From Effrenium voratum (Eukaryota; Sar; Dinophyceae; Suessiales; Symbiodiniaceae), in NCBI GenBank assembly GCA_963377175.1, contig CAUJNA010003816.1, forward strand, positions 1,398,041-1,462,040: a stretch of DNA of 64,000 nt. Direction: 5' to 3'. Position numbers and translations under genes: made by a program. The notes under the pieces are model-generated. The model saw only the letters and a program-made list of their open reading frames with translations, ran no database searches and had not been told where the DNA came from. Of this stretch, positions 1 through 12,519 are shown piece after piece. Each line of letters opens with the position of its first letter. The first letter of the stretch is position 1.

Positions 1-249
1 CTCAACCCGTATCAATCCCCAAGGTTTATGAATACGGGATGGAACCTCTTGTGCCAATCCCCGACCGCTTTCCCCTCGAAGGCCAAACGTTGGTTGTGGC
101 TGTGGAAAATGACCTTTGTGAGGCCCAAGTACTTGATTCCCATGACCACTCTCTGCAGAACATCCCCTTGGCATCCCGCGCAAAAAAGGTCGTGCGGCTC
201 GCTCGACATGCCTTCGCGTCCAAACCGCCTGGGCCCTGCCTTGGCTCGC

Positions 250-315
250 CTTGAGCTGGTCGTGGCTGTACTTCTTCTGGGCCGGGTCCGCATAGCAGGC
301 CTCCTCCTGCTTCTC
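250..315 (-). CDS. Exon of unidentified minus-strand gene
   Basis: Exactly 22 codons (EKQEEACYADPAQKKYSHDQ then LK) between GCTCCAG and the GC donor AAG|GCGAGC. Charged and helical in character. Not recognised. Confidence 0.6.
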
Positions 316-1405
316 CTGGAGCATTTGCGTATCTCAAATATGCTGCAAAAAATGCGTGAAACATCATGCATGCATGCAAACATCCAAACAAACACTACAT
401 TTGTTTAAACAATAGTATACTAGATATAAGGAGCAGGGAGTCTCCCCTTTGAGCATCGTCAAAGGAAAGTCAAGACGAGACATTGGCACGAAAGGTGATG
501 GGGTAACAAGGGGAGCCCTTGCTCCATTTTGTTCACCTGAAAACAGCTTCATTCACCTTGGACCTCGACCAAAAAATGGACCACTGGGAAACCCTTTTAG
601 GCTCCCATCGCAAAGTCGGGGTCCGTTTTGAGTGGGGAAGCTGCCACAGGGAGAGTAGCTGAAATTGGATTCGAAGTGTTCGAGGCTACACTACGGGTCT
701 GCTGAAGTGACGTGCGAAAACGAGTTTGGCACCACCTCCAAAACGGACTTTAAGAAGCCTCAGACATGTTTGCCAGGGACCATATGGTGGGAAAGGCTTT
801 CAGGGCCAACGACTCTCCTGATTTTTGGGGTGTTGCTTGCACTCCTCCTTCCGCGTGAGATTGTCGGTGTCCAGCGTCCGGTGACCTGAGCAAAAGGCCT
901 TCCGCTCACTTTCGGGGCAGCTCTTCCATTCTCCGGGCAGTATCTGGCTAAGAGCCCCTGGATGAGAAGGGACGCCTGCAGCACAAGCCCCGGTCCAAAG
1001 CAGCCCTTCTCAAAAAGCCTTCAGGAAGGCTTGGGGGCCGTCCAATCAGCTGGAGCATGCTGCTCTGGCTGTTTTATGGGGAGCATCGCAAAGCAACTTC
1101 ATGGGTATCATCCTACGTTCACTTCACCTTTGTGCCGATGGGTTCTCCAAATTAGTGGGAGTGTCCTTCTCACAACCCGGGTGACGGAAGTGAACGGGAT
1201 GGGGGCTGCATGTATCACCTGACCCAGCTTTCGCGCTACCGTTGAAACAGTAGCGAATCCCGAGCTGGAAATTGCGAGGCCACCCCGGATTACATGGTCA
1301 TATGCGCCATTCATCCAACAGAAACCAGGGGAATAAGGGTCCCACTACAAGGATGTAAACCGGCACCCCACCCTTTCTTAGGGAGTGGGAATAGCAGCGA
1401 GGCAC

Positions 1406-1442
1406 CGATGTAGGAAGTGTCCACCTTCCACTTGCCATCATC
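1406..1442 (-). CDS. Exon of DGKW-VDT-YI type, copy 1
   Basis: Reads DDGKWKVDTSYI with donor ATCG|GTGCC. It is the shortest of three related exons (with 4425-4485 and 6144-6205), suggesting an internally repeated protein. Confidence 0.6.
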
Positions 1443-1453
1443 CTCGAGCGCTC

Positions 1454-1663
1454 ACTCGCCCGCTGTCCCTCTCTCTCTCTCTCTCTGTCTATCTCGCTCT
1501 CTTACTCTCTGTATCTCCCTCTCCCTCTCTTCTCCCTCTCTTCTCCCTCTTTTCTCCCTCTCTTCTCCCTCTCTTCTCCCTCTCTCCCTTTCTCTCATCT
1601 CCCTCTCTCCCTCTCTCTCCGTCTCTCTCTCTCTCTTATCCCTCTCTCCCTTTCTCTCACCCA
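1454..1663 (+). repeat. CT-rich simple repeat
   Basis: About 210 bases of C/T only with few interruptions, including TCTTCTCCC tandem units. On the minus strand it lies just upstream of the exon at 1406-1442. Confidence 0.85.
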
Positions 1664-3185
1664 TCATCAGGCACACGCCAACAAAACACAACATGCAGAC
1701 ACGCAGGCATGAATTCAAATGCCAGCGCCAACGACTAGTCATTCCCCATCGTGACCAAAATTGTCCTGCTGCAGAATCCGGAAGGAAAGCGGTGCAACCG
1801 CCACATTCTTACAAAACAGGTCGTTTCCCTCTGGAATCTTTGGGCATTCCTAAAAATGCTTGGCTTGAAAAAGCAACCCTAGAGATTCTGATCCCCAAGC
1901 ATTGGAAGAGCCTGAGTCCCCAATACAAGCGCCCAACAACGCTTGGGAATCATCCGTGTGATCATCCCCACTACTGCATCACTTGAGAGGGGGAGAAAAA
2001 AAGGACAAAACGCACAGAAACCGTTTGCAGCCATGCTCAAGAATAGAAAGCGTGCAAATTCTCAGTTGTTCTTAGGGACCCATAACTAAAAGGCTAACTG
2101 ACCAAGAAGCGCCCTCCATTTGCATCGACCAAAAACTGACCAACAATGGCAACCAAAAATGTGAAAATCCAACTTCTTTTTTGGGCAAGTGCGAATCCGG
2201 TAAACACAGCGTCGGGTGGTGTTTGTTTTCCTTCGGCAGGGCCTTCAAAGGGACCAGCTGACGCATGAACGGGAAGGCAAATCCCTGCTGAGCACCAGCA
2301 CATTTTGGCCCTTTGGTTCTCCCTCGTTCAGACTTGCAGAACCCGAACTGAGAGAAAAAGACAAAAATCGGCCTGAGAAGAAACCGCGGCCCCAAACTGG
2401 AGGTTGATCAATGTTCCTGGCGCCCCCCCCCAAAAAAATGGGTAACTGTTCCCATTTAGTGGTGAAAGTCGTCTTTTCGGTGGGTTCCCCAAAGGTCATC
2501 CCATGTGAAGGACCTTTTGACCAATCCCCTGAGTCCCAAAAAAAAACACCAGGGACCTTCACTGCGCCCGAGAAAAACCCTCGCAAGTCAAAACCCGAGA
2601 GAACAAGCTCGGTGCAAAAAAAAAAAAGAAGGTGAAAACTCGATCGAGTTGGTTTTCCAGCACCTAAATTAACCAACCCCAGGCTTGAGTCCCAACGAAC
2701 TGCCCAAGAAAGGCAAGAAAGGGCAACCTGCACCGAAAATCCGAGCGGCCTCTGAACGGAGGCTCTCGGATTTTGTGAATCTGAATTGGGGACCTCTGGC
2801 GAATATCAACCACTCGGGAAGATATCCTCCATCACATTCATAGCAATAGAGTAATATGTTACAGTACTTGCTTTTTGCTTTCTCTCTCTCTCTCTCTCTG
2901 CTTGGGATTGCTCACTTCCTGACCAGATTGGCCAAAACAAAGTCTACTTTTGTGTACCACCAACCTGACCTTCCCAAAAACCACGTCCGGAAACAAAAGA
3001 GGGGTAAGAAAGTAGGACTCCCTTGCCAGGGATCCTTACATGAAAAACACCTCAACATGGCCCAGAAAAAAATGGCGCGTTCTTTTTAGTTTGGTAAAAA
3101 CAAAAGCCGCATGTTTCAAATGGTTGCAAAATGTAATTATCTTTTCAGGAGCCCTGCTTGTCCCCAAAGCCCTTCCCCCAGCCAC

Positions 3186-3289
3186 CCGCCATCCCAGCGC
3201 AGCGACTTCCTTCTTGACGGTCGCGGAGTGGGCCGCCACCGCGCTGTCGGCGCCCAGCACGCTCTTGCGGCCCTCCAGGCGGTCCACCT
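3186..3289 (-). CDS. Exon of unidentified minus-strand gene
   Basis: Acceptor GACTTCAG and donor CGG|GTGGCT bound 104 bases: VDRLEGRKSVLGADSAVAAH then SATVKKEVAALGWR, helical and possibly coiled coil. Confidence 0.65.
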
Positions 3290-4424
3290 CTGAAGTCGGG
3301 CGACCCTCAGAAGGGGAACCCAACAGGAACCCAAACAGATACACCACAAGAAACTTGAGGGGCTACCAACTCCAACAAGGGAGGGTACCAAACATAGGTG
3401 TCCTTTTTGGTGGAAAATAGATGGCCCTGGTAGTTGATTGAATGACCAGGTAAACCAGTGCCCTCTATTTTTACACCAAGTCAACCAAAAAGGACACCTA
3501 TGGACCCTCAGTTGTTCAGTGGCCCTGGAGACAAAAGGGAAGCCTTTTTGGGGAAGACCATGTTCAGTGGGGCAGCCACCCCAAAACAAACAAAACGGGG
3601 GGGGGGGGGGGAAAAGAGTGCCACTGAACAACTGCCTGGCAAAAAAGAGGAAAGGAAGAGCAATGAAGGACTTTCAAAAGGGCTATTCATTGCAGTATGT
3701 TCAAATTGCTGATGTGGTGGGGTTGCTGAGTTGCCCCCTGATGGGCACTTTTCATGTGGCATTTGAACCCTGACCATGTTTAGTGGGGTAGCCACCACCA
3801 CCCAAAAAAAACAGGCGGGGGGGGGGGGGGAAATGGTGCCACTGAACAACTGAGGACCAGACCCACAAAACAGCGCGCGGTGGCCCGAAAAATGACTCGA
3901 AAGGACTGCCTGGGTTGGGATGGAACCCCTGCAACCAGTTTGGGCGCTTTTCTAGCGGCTCTGGAAAAAAAAACAAGGGAAGCTAAAACTCTGTGCAGAT
4001 CCCAGAGGTACGCAAAGGGAACCAGTAGTGCGGAATATTTCTATTGAAGCCCAGCAAAATGAAAACTCTGCAAGTGTCCTGTTACTGCGGTACACTTGGC
4101 GAACCCCCGTGTCCTTGCCCCAAATAGACTACCGGAGCTTGTGACGGAATCTCATGTGACCTGCCTACATCAGCCTGATCTCACGAAAATCAGTGAGGTT
4201 GAAGTTTGGAAACTGAACAGGTAAGTTGATTCAGAGAATAAGGGAACGGGCGGCCACCATGGACCAGCGAGGCTCCCACACGTGCCCCTTAACCCAACAA
4301 TAGGACCAACAAAATCGCGGCTTTCCTTCTTTCTGGCCTCCCTTCTTTCACCAACCCATCCGGGTACCAACCCCTGACTCCTGCACAAAAAAGACCGCGA
4401 GCCACTCCCCCGAGTGACCGCCAC

Positions 4425-4485
4425 CTCGATGGTGCGGTGGTTGATGTAGGAGGTGTCCACCTTGAACTTCCCCTCTTCGTCCCGG
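4425..4485 (-). CDS. Exon of DGKW-VDT-YI type, copy 2
   Basis: Reads RDEEGKFKVDTSYINHRTIE between AAAGTAG and GAG|GTGGCG. Paralogous to the exons at 1406 and 6144. Confidence 0.6.
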
Positions 4486-5302
4486 CTACTTTGGCCCACC
4501 ACCGCGGCCTTGCCATGGCTGGGGGTCAAAAATCGGGTAACCCCCAGCCATGGGATGGCTCACATGTGGTCGCCCACCTCGTTTTCACAATCAGACTGGC
4601 CTTCTTTAAGCAATGCCTGGATTGACGGTGTCTGGATCCTCACTTGCCAGGAACGTGAAGCATTCTAGGGCCCACACCTTGCTTCCCACCATTGCCCACA
4701 CAGAACCCCGACAAAATGAGCACCCCAACTGGTTGCAACACGAGAGGTTCATCCCGCCCTCAGTCCCCAATTCGAAGACGGGGCTGGGGATTCGTCTTTT
4801 GCTTTTGAGTTTGTCTCAAAATAGAGGACCCCCAAAAAGATGGTTGGCTTCTTGTCGGTTTCCTACAAAAACCAACCAAATGTGGTGCCCTCAAAATAGA
4901 GACACCCTTTTTTGTGGATCAGTGAGCCCTCCAATTTTTCTCCCCCCCCCCAAACAACATCCCACCAATCTTCCCTTGCAAGGTAGAGCAACAAGTTTAT
5001 TCCACAGGATCCCTATGTTGCTCTTTGAGGTTGCTCTTTGCTCGTGTTCAATGTCAGGTTTCTGGCCACCTTGAACGGCAACCACCAGGCCACAAACCCC
5101 CGAGCTGGGCACATGCGAAAACCCATCGTGTGTCTTTTGCCGCATGTGGAAGGGGAAACAAACCCACCCAACCAAAGGACCTTACCTACCATGTTCTTAC
5201 AGAACTCCCAGGAGCTCCTTAGCTCCCTCTAAGGCAAATGTGGATAGCCCTGGCTCCTTAACGGCCCCATTCCAACAGCCAGTTTCCTTCCTTTCGAGAA
5301 AC

Positions 5303-5415
5303 GCGGCCGCCAAAACAGGCGCGCTCCAATCGAGGCGCAGCCGCCGCGGCGGCGTCCTTGGGCTCCATCACCGAGCGCCGGGGCTCCAAGCGGTTGGGGT
5401 CCTTCGTCCTGGCGC
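5303..5415 (-). CDS. Exon-like island, Ala/Arg-rich
   Basis: Open G/C-rich island reading TKDPNRLEPRRSVMEPKDAA followed by an alanine run; possible donor CCGC|GTTTC. Weak support. Confidence 0.35.
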
Positions 5416-6143
5416 TTCGCACGCCGCCCGGATGGATGGATTCCCCGTGACGGGGGGGTGGGGAGGTTGGGTGCCAGGAGCCAGGGGCTCCAGGCCACGA
5501 CTCCGATGATGCTTTGTGAATGGCAAGGAGCCAACAATGGCAGTTCTGTGAAGCCCCATTGTTTCAGTGCTAGTTTGAAGCCCAGCCACTACAATTCAAG
5601 GGTACCCATCCACCAAGCACAAGGCTCCAACAAAAGCCTTCTGATGGCTGGGCGCTTGAAACTCTTGTCCACTTGTCCCAGCCTTGGAAGGGGGGACCAT
5701 GCCGCTCTAGGGTTGATTCCTTGTACTGGGTGTTTGTCTTGTGCCACCTTTTTGCTTCCCAATTAGGGATCCCAACGCAGGACACCTGCCATGTCTCATG
5801 GGTCCCCCAAAAGACACGCCCAAACCAAAGTTGGAGAACGTCAGCCAAGCCAAAGTGTTCTCCTGGATGCCCGAAGGCTACGCCAGCCGCAATCCCCCAG
5901 CCAAATGAACTTGGGCCTCTCAAATGGGCGAAGAAGTCTACCCAAAAAATCCACCTTTTCTCCCCCGGGCTCTGGGGGGGGCGCGGGGAGGGACTGACGG
6001 AGCCCCTCCCCCCCAGAATTCTCCCCCCCCACTCTAAGAAACGTCTCTTGCCACCTGAAAACTGAACAGGAACCGATGGGCGAAATCCTGCACCAGCCGT
6101 TGGATGAGACCATCGAACCACCGACCACCCGGCCCAGGGGCGC

Positions 6144-6205
6144 CTGTAGTCGATGTACCCCGTGTCCACCATCCACTTGCCGTCCTCAGTCTTCTTCACC
6201 TCGCA
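6144..6205 (-). CDS. Exon of DGKW-VDT-YI type, copy 3
   Basis: Reads CEVKKTEDGKWMVDTGYIDY between GGCCAG and the GC donor TACAG|GCGCC. The clearest of the three copies. Confidence 0.65.
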
Positions 6206-9200
6206 CTGGCCGAATGGGCCACAGGAAAGGGGGGGTGGGGCTCACCAGAAGAGAAGGACATGGAACAAAGAACCACCTCTTCTGTGGTGTCCTTTTGTAA
6301 CCGAGCCCCTGCTTGGGTCGTCTTGATTCGGAGTGCAACCTCTTATCATCCGCTCCGGCACCTTTTGAACTTGCACGGATGCTAAGCGGTGTTGCAACCG
6401 AACACCGCCGGCCAAGCAAAATAGTGAAGTAAACGCCACCCGCAAGGGGACGGAAACTAAACAACACGGTGACACCTGCGGCAACCCCACCCCACCCCAT
6501 TTTAGGACACAACAAGAGCACGCACACCTAAGATCAAAATCCTCCTCCACTGACGCCTTTGGTTTCTCCAAAAGTACCTCCATCGTTTCAATAAACCACA
6601 ACCAGTACATTGCAACTGTTGACTTGGGGAAATCCAGCGATCCCGATTTTCTCCCGAGACTCCCTAAAGCCGAAATATGTTAAATGCAGCTTTGGGCACG
6701 GTGGCAGAGGTGGTGGAGGCCAGGTTGCCGCTGGCCTCCTCCTTGATGGATGGCTGGACCTGGCTTGGGGCTTGGAGCCAAAAAACTGCCAGGGCTTGCG
6801 CGGAACCCAATTTGGGTGTGGCTCAAAATTAAACAGGAGGGGCAAACCGCAGGTTGTGGTCCATGCTTCCACTTGCCTGGGTTCCATTTTGCCACCGGCT
6901 TTTGGAGCCACAGCCATTTACCCTCAAGTGCCAGGGGGTCAAATCCAAATCCAAACCATTGGAAGGGTTGCATGATATGTGCAGCCAACATCCAAGCCAA
7001 CTAAGGGTTGCAGCCAACCCCTGCAAAAAGTAGAATGCTCTGGGGGAAGACCTGCGAATAAACTGCCGCTTGCGAGGTCCTTCTGCTCAAATGAGATGTC
7101 CGACAACGCTAGGGGAAATGAGTGTCCAGCTACCCTAAAGGGAAACCGACACTAAACCACACAGAAGCCAATCTTGTAGAGGAGTTTCGAAGAACGATGG
7201 GTGAACAGAATAGGGCAACAGACTGAATGTTCGACAGCTTGCCAGTTGCAACGACGGATGAACAGAATGGGGCACCAGACTGACCATCACGCACCTGATG
7301 CCAATATCAATAATAGGGTCCGTTTCGGAGCCGGCCCCCTTTCCGGTGGTTTCAAGGGAAACCAACAGAATTCAGCGGAGAGCCCCTGAACCAAAGCCAT
7401 ATCCCATACGAGGCTTTGAGGAAATTGGCAACATGGCAACCTTCATGAGTGTCTTCTAGGTACCGGCCCGCCAAATTGGTCTCTCATGGAGAACCCCGAA
7501 ACTGGAGGTCTAGTACCTGGATTTTGTAGGGCCCATATGGGACCCACAAAAATGAATTTCGGCTTTGTCCCTTTCTTAAAACCACCAAGAGGGGTAGCCT
7601 GCCAAACAAAACACCCATACTTAAGCTGCGTTGGTGTTGGCAAGCTCGTCCTTGGTCTACAAATATGACAAAGACCGCTCAGCAGGTGTGCCGTACGCGC
7701 GTAAACGGGTCGGTTCTCGGCTTCCCCCACCTACCCGCCTCACTCTGCTGCTTCTCTACTCGAGCCTCGCTAGGCACCTGTCGGGCGCAACTCGGCCCAG
7801 AAAGCGGTCATAACCCCCCCCCCCCAAAATGAGCAATTGAATGTAAGGACACCTGCAACCCTTCTGTGTCACTCCCCCGTAACATTGACCGGGGTGCAAG
7901 CCTTCCAACCTTTCGCCAGCCCAATCCCAGCCGCGATCTGAGACGATCGATATCTCGGGGCGATTCAAATGCCATCCTCGCAAAGACAATCTAAACTTGG
8001 TTGCTGTTGGCCCCTCTGCAAAAAGTGCAGCTTTTTGTGGGTTCAAGGGAAAACCCTTGATTTCCCTCGATCCAACCCAGTAGCAATCAAGCAAATGCCA
8101 ATGCAAAGCACCGGGACCCAAAAGCCCGCACTGACTACCAGTGCCAATGTCAGGCCGAAACAGCCTGAAGTGAATCAAGCAGGTCCCTTCATCACGATCC
8201 CACCATTGCCAATTACAAGAAGTGAGTTCCCCTCTGAGTATAGATCTCAAAGTATTAGATTTTAGAGGAACTCTTGATGCGAAAGGCTCCCTCTTTCGTC
8301 CTTTGCTCGCCAAGTCGCCAAGTTGCCCCCCCACCACACACACCCAAAAAAGAAGCCAGGAGAACCCCTCTCAGGGGTTGCTCCCACCGATAGCGTGGAG
8401 GACACATTGATCGCCGAAGCCAAGGAGACCGCGGGCTTGGGGGGTGCCTGGAGAAACATGCCAACATCTTGGGGGGATCAACCCAGAAATCGCATTTTCT
8501 AGCCACCCTCCGTCCAATCTTGGAAGTGGGTGGGGGGGGGCTTCTACTTCTTCGCTGCCGGGAAGCCAGGTTTTTGATTTTGTGCAGGACCTGGAAGGTA
8601 AAGCTGGTCACCTTTGGGGTTGGAGAATCCATTTTGGAACACCGGCAAGTTAGAATTCCCAGCTGTGAAAAGATGCAACTTTCATCCTGGCAACGCGGCC
8701 TGCCCGGAGCGTTTTTTTTGAACGAGTCAGAAAATGGAGCGCGGGGAGACACCGAAAAGGGCACCTGCCGGCTGGAGTAGAGGCCCCCATTTTTTGGGAC
8801 CACAGGTTGAAGCGGGAATGCTCACCTTTTGCCTCCAAGGCCAAAATGCTCGACTCCAGACCAGTGAACCTCAGCATGCAGAATAGCTCCAAACAAAATG
8901 CCGGTTGGCGTGTGGGTTGTTTAAACTCAACAGGTGATGTTTCAATTATTTCAAGTATTAGCCGTGTCCCGTATTTGGTGGTTTGGTTTGATGGTTTGGA
9001 CAAATTTGAGGCTAATTGCCTTCGCCCATTTGGGTTCAAAAGGCTGTGGTTAAAATCCAAATCCAAACCACCAATCCAAACCACCAACTATCCTGGAACC
9101 TGACGTTCAGGGGATCCTGGAAGACCATGTTCCTTTCAAAGGGACCGGTTTTTCCGGGTCCCTGTCAGGTTCCATGTGAAAAGGGTGGGAGGGTAAGGGA

Positions 9201-9239
9201 AACCTCAATATAGGGACGCCAAATGAGTGAGCCCAAAGC

Positions 9240-9323
9240 CTCTCGAAATGAATTCTGCGCCTTCTCCACGGGAGCCGAAGCTTCCGCCGCAGGAGCTTCC
9301 GGCGCGGGTTCTGCCGGCCTAAG
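9240..9323 (-). CDS. Exon with Pro/Ala/Glu-rich coding
   Basis: Acceptor CCTCACAG and GC donor GAG|GCTTTG bound 28 codons: LRPAEPAPEAPAAEASAP then VEKAQNSFRE. It continues the composition of the two upstream exons. Confidence 0.6.
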
Positions 9324-9489
9324 CTGTGAGGACTTGGAAGCCAAATTTAGTCATGGACATGACACAGGCGAGTAATGTGTGTAGATGAGCAGGTTGCCCC
9401 TTACAGAAGCCCCCTGCAGTTCTCCATCGAACAAACCAAAAACTGAAAGTCGCTGGCACAAACAGCCCAGCAACCACGGTGGACGGACG

Positions 9490-9650
9490 ATAAGGCGCCG
9501 GCGCTTCAGCGGGCACCTCTGCCGGCGCTTCCGCCGGCGCTTCTGCCGGCGCTTCCGCCGGCACCTCTGCGGGCGCTTCTGCCGGCGCTTCCGCTGGCGT
9601 CTCCTCCGCAGGTTCCTCCGGGACCTCTGCTGGAGTTTCTGCTGGCACCT
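9490..9650 (-). CDS. Exon encoding (P-A-E)n repeats
   Basis: After GCCCTCAG. About fifty residues of near-perfect tripeptide repeat (EVPAETPAEVPEEPAEETPA and onward). The frame is chosen because only it matches the PAE-rich neighbours; the other minus frames give Arg-rich or Gly-rich strings. A flexible acidic linker is likely. Confidence 0.6.
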
Positions 9651-9803
9651 CTGAGGGCAGGGGGCTGGCACGAGAAGAATCGAAGAGCTGGTGCCACATG
9701 AGGTGCCTGGAAAAACTGCAGGCCTTCCATCCTCTTTCGGCTTTTTGTTGGGAGAAACCACAAAAGTTTTCGGGCTTTCACGCAAATGAAGGCTCCTCTA
9801 CAC

Positions 9804-9913
9804 CGACGCCTCCTGCGGCACCTCCTGTGGCGCTTCCTGCGCCGCCTGCGCCGCCTGTGGCGCCTCCTGCGCGCGGTTGGCTCGCGCCAGGCAGGCTTCA
9901 GAGGAAGGGCGGA
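9804..9913 (-). CDS. Exon encoding Gln/Glu/Ala/Pro repeats
   Basis: Acceptor AGCTTTCAG and donor TCG|GTGTAG. It reads RPSSEACLARANRAQEAPQA and then AQEAPQ-type repeats. Followed downstream by the PAE exon. Confidence 0.55.
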
Positions 9914-9965
9914 CTGAAAGCTGGCACCACTGGCCGGAGCCAATGCTGCCATTGTCACCAGCCTT

Positions 9966-10061
9966 AGACTAGGAGAAGTTAGAATAAGGGTACCCTTTTT
10001 TTCTGTTTTTGCAGGGGAACCCTCCCCCAAAAAAGGGTAAAAGGGCACTACTGGGGGACCT
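9966..10061 (-). mobile_element. Small inverted-repeat element, family A, copy 1
   Basis: Shares AGAATAAGGGTACC, the AACCCTCCCCCAAA core and CACTACTGGGGGACCT with copies at 39692, 41729 and 57411. Its left inverted repeat is degraded here. Confidence 0.65.
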
Positions 10062-10389
10062 GCCAAGAACCCTGTTACTAGCGTTACAGGAGTCCTCTGG
10101 CACAATGCAAAACCGACACAGGAAAATCGTGCGCCAGGGCAACGTGTAATTGATTGACCTTCCGGGCAACCCTCCCACAGTGCAATGTTAGGAAGAACAC
10201 CCCCCAACAATCCCCTGCTAAATGGAAGCCCCCACTACACCGCCAAAACCTGGGGCACGGCTGGGAGCCACCCTTCGTCATTTTGAACCCGCGCCTCAAA
10301 CCGGAAGCCGGGCCAAGCTTTTAAGTCTCAAACTCTACTCCCGGGGTTCCTGGCTGCAAAAGAACGCCCAACCTGGGCCACTGGGCTTC

Positions 10390-10455
10390 CTTCATCCCAT
10401 TCAGCCCCAGCTTGCCATCTGTGGGAGCTTCGAACACCTCCCGGCCATCAACAAA
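10390..10455 (-). CDS. Exon-like island (DGKLGLNGMKE)
   Basis: Reads GREVFEAPTDGKLGLNGMKE; boundaries not fixed. The DGK core recalls the VDT-type exons, without the rest of that motif. Confidence 0.4.
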
Positions 10456-10499
10456 CATGGGCGGGAACCCTTGTTCGTGGTTGTGGTCGCTTCCCCCCA

Positions 10500-10566
10500 C
10501 CCCCAACCCCTCAACCCCTCAACCCCTCAACCCCCCAACCCCCAACCCCCCAACCCCCCATCCCCA
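10500..10566. repeat. C-rich tract with CCCCTCAA / CCCCCAA units
   Basis: Irregular repeats of CCCCTCAA and CCCCCCAA. On the minus strand GGGGTTG runs could form a G-quadruplex. The expected dinoflagellate telomere repeat (TTTAGGG) is not present. Confidence 0.7.
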
Positions 10567-10575
10567 CCAATCCAC

Positions 10576-10642
10576 CCGAGACCCCGGCAGGAGGGTGCCA
10601 GCTGATGCCGCTCTCCGACACACGCATTTCCTCGGCCATCTC
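10576..10642 (-). CDS. Exon of unidentified minus-strand gene
   Basis: Strong acceptor GTGTTTTGCAG and donor TCGG|GTGGAT; encodes EMAEEMRVSESGISWHPPAG. Confidence 0.6.
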
Positions 10643-11402
10643 CTGCAAAACACCGCCCGGAAGCTTTTCAGGGAAAACCGGCGCTCATCGAGTGGATTGG
10701 TCCAAAAAAGATACAAAGGCTGGAGCGAGCAAGCATAAAGGAGTCTGCTGACAAACCAAAACAAGAGGACACGTAAAAATATCCACTTGCCGGGTGGCCC
10801 TAGAAAGTTCTTGGGTCAAACCCGCCACACGCAAAACGAAGAGAAGCTTGCAACACATCCTTCGATAACTTCTGGCCGCCTGGCCCATGACACCATGACT
10901 TCGTGCCCAAACTGCTCGCCAAACATCGGGCCAAACTTGCTAAGCCAAACATGATCTTCCCAAATCTTTGCATGGTAGCAAGGGCCATGTTTTCTGCCCC
11001 TTCCCCCCCCCCCTCACTAACCGTGAGCAGAGCCAGACAAAAACCGGTAGGTGATCTTGCCGAAAGCGCCTTGTGGAAGGGCAGGGAATTGGGATGGAAA
11101 AAGTCTCAGGCTTTCTCAAAAACGCTTGCACACCTCCGGCAAGTGGTTGTAAAGGTCGGTTTAAAAATCGGGATTTACACAAAAGAGTATCCCCCTCATG
11201 AGCCAGTAGTAGATCCAAGCACTCAAATTGCCCAAAAGCATCGGTCTGGGCGCTCAAAAACCTCACCTGAGTCAGAATCAAACCCGGTATTAAAATGGTC
11301 GACCCAGAACCATGTAAAGAATGAAAAAGGCGGCCGCAGCTATTTAGGGTTGGGATTGTCCCTTACTAACCGTCATCTACCCGGGTTTTGATTGTGGCTC
11401 AC

Positions 11403-11495
11403 CTTGACTCTTGGGCAACACAAATCGCTGGCCGGCTCCTTGACAGCACCGGCGGGCCAAGTGCGGCCGCCGGCCCCTGGCATCCAGTTCGGCTC
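11403..11495 (-). CDS. Exon of unidentified minus-strand gene
   Basis: Consensus donor AAG|GTGAGC. It reads EPNWMPGAGGRTWPAGAVKE then PASDLCCPRVK. The acceptor is approximate. Confidence 0.5.
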
Positions 11496-12519
11496 CATGT
11501 CAGGGAGGAAGGTAAAAACTAATCGTGTCTTGCTTTCAAAGGCGTGGAAGATTTACTGTGTTTGAGTCGGGTTGAGGGAACCCGTCAATTAACTTTGATC
11601 CGGAAAATAAGGAAAGCGTCATTTTTTGATGCAGGTTTAACGGACATGCAGTTTATGAACGTGGCAGACTTGCTGTGCGAATTGCTTTGGCTTGCGCCTC
11701 GCGGGTTGGTGAAGATTGCTTTCCGGTATGTGTAAATTGTGAGTGCCCTCTTTTTTCCCGCAGTATTCAGGCTCGTACCTGTACTACTCCATCCAACCAA
11801 GGTGGAATCAGAGTGGTGTTGGATAGATTGTTCAGTGTGCCTTTCATTTTTTAACCTACAAGCAATCGCAGCAGGGTGTGGCCTAGAGTTGACGGTGTTG
11901 CTCAGGCGTGCCTGGACATCATATTTCACCAACCAAAACTAAGGGAACCTTGTGAACGGAAATTTCCGTACACATGTCGTGTTAATCATCCCCCATTCTT
12001 TGATCAAATGCACATGTTGCGACATAATAGGAGAGCATCTTTGTTTTGACATGTTTGCAGCAAGCACGATAAGCCGACATAACCAGCTCATGTTGTTCTT
12101 TAGGAGTTCCCCATGCTTGCGCTTCATCTTGTGCCGGAGGTAGATAAGCTTCGGTCACAACATGCAGTCCCTGTAAAACGCATGAAAACACAGTCAGTCC
12201 GTAATGTGTGTTTTTCACATCTTGGTAGCCGGGAGAATGCCAGGGGCCACACCCTCTCTCCCAGTTTCGTCTTTAAGTAGGGGTGGGATGCCATGGGTCA
12301 ACCCCACCCAATGCTCTTTGTTAGAGAGGCTGGATGTGTCCGTGAACCGCGCAATCACCCCCCCCAAAAAAAAATAATATATATATATATGGTACCCCCC
12401 CCAAAGATCGACCATTTTCTGTGTTTTATCTCTGGTGACACATCCCAGAATCTGCAAGGTCTCGGGCTTCTGGCTTCCCAACTTCATCTTGCATCTGCCT
12501 TTTGGCTGCGCAGGATGAA

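Noticed and set aside
10500..10566. Telomere-like repeat (TTGGGG on the minus strand)
   Set aside because: Unit length is irregular, it lies inside the sequence, and the type expected for dinoflagellates is TTTAGGG.
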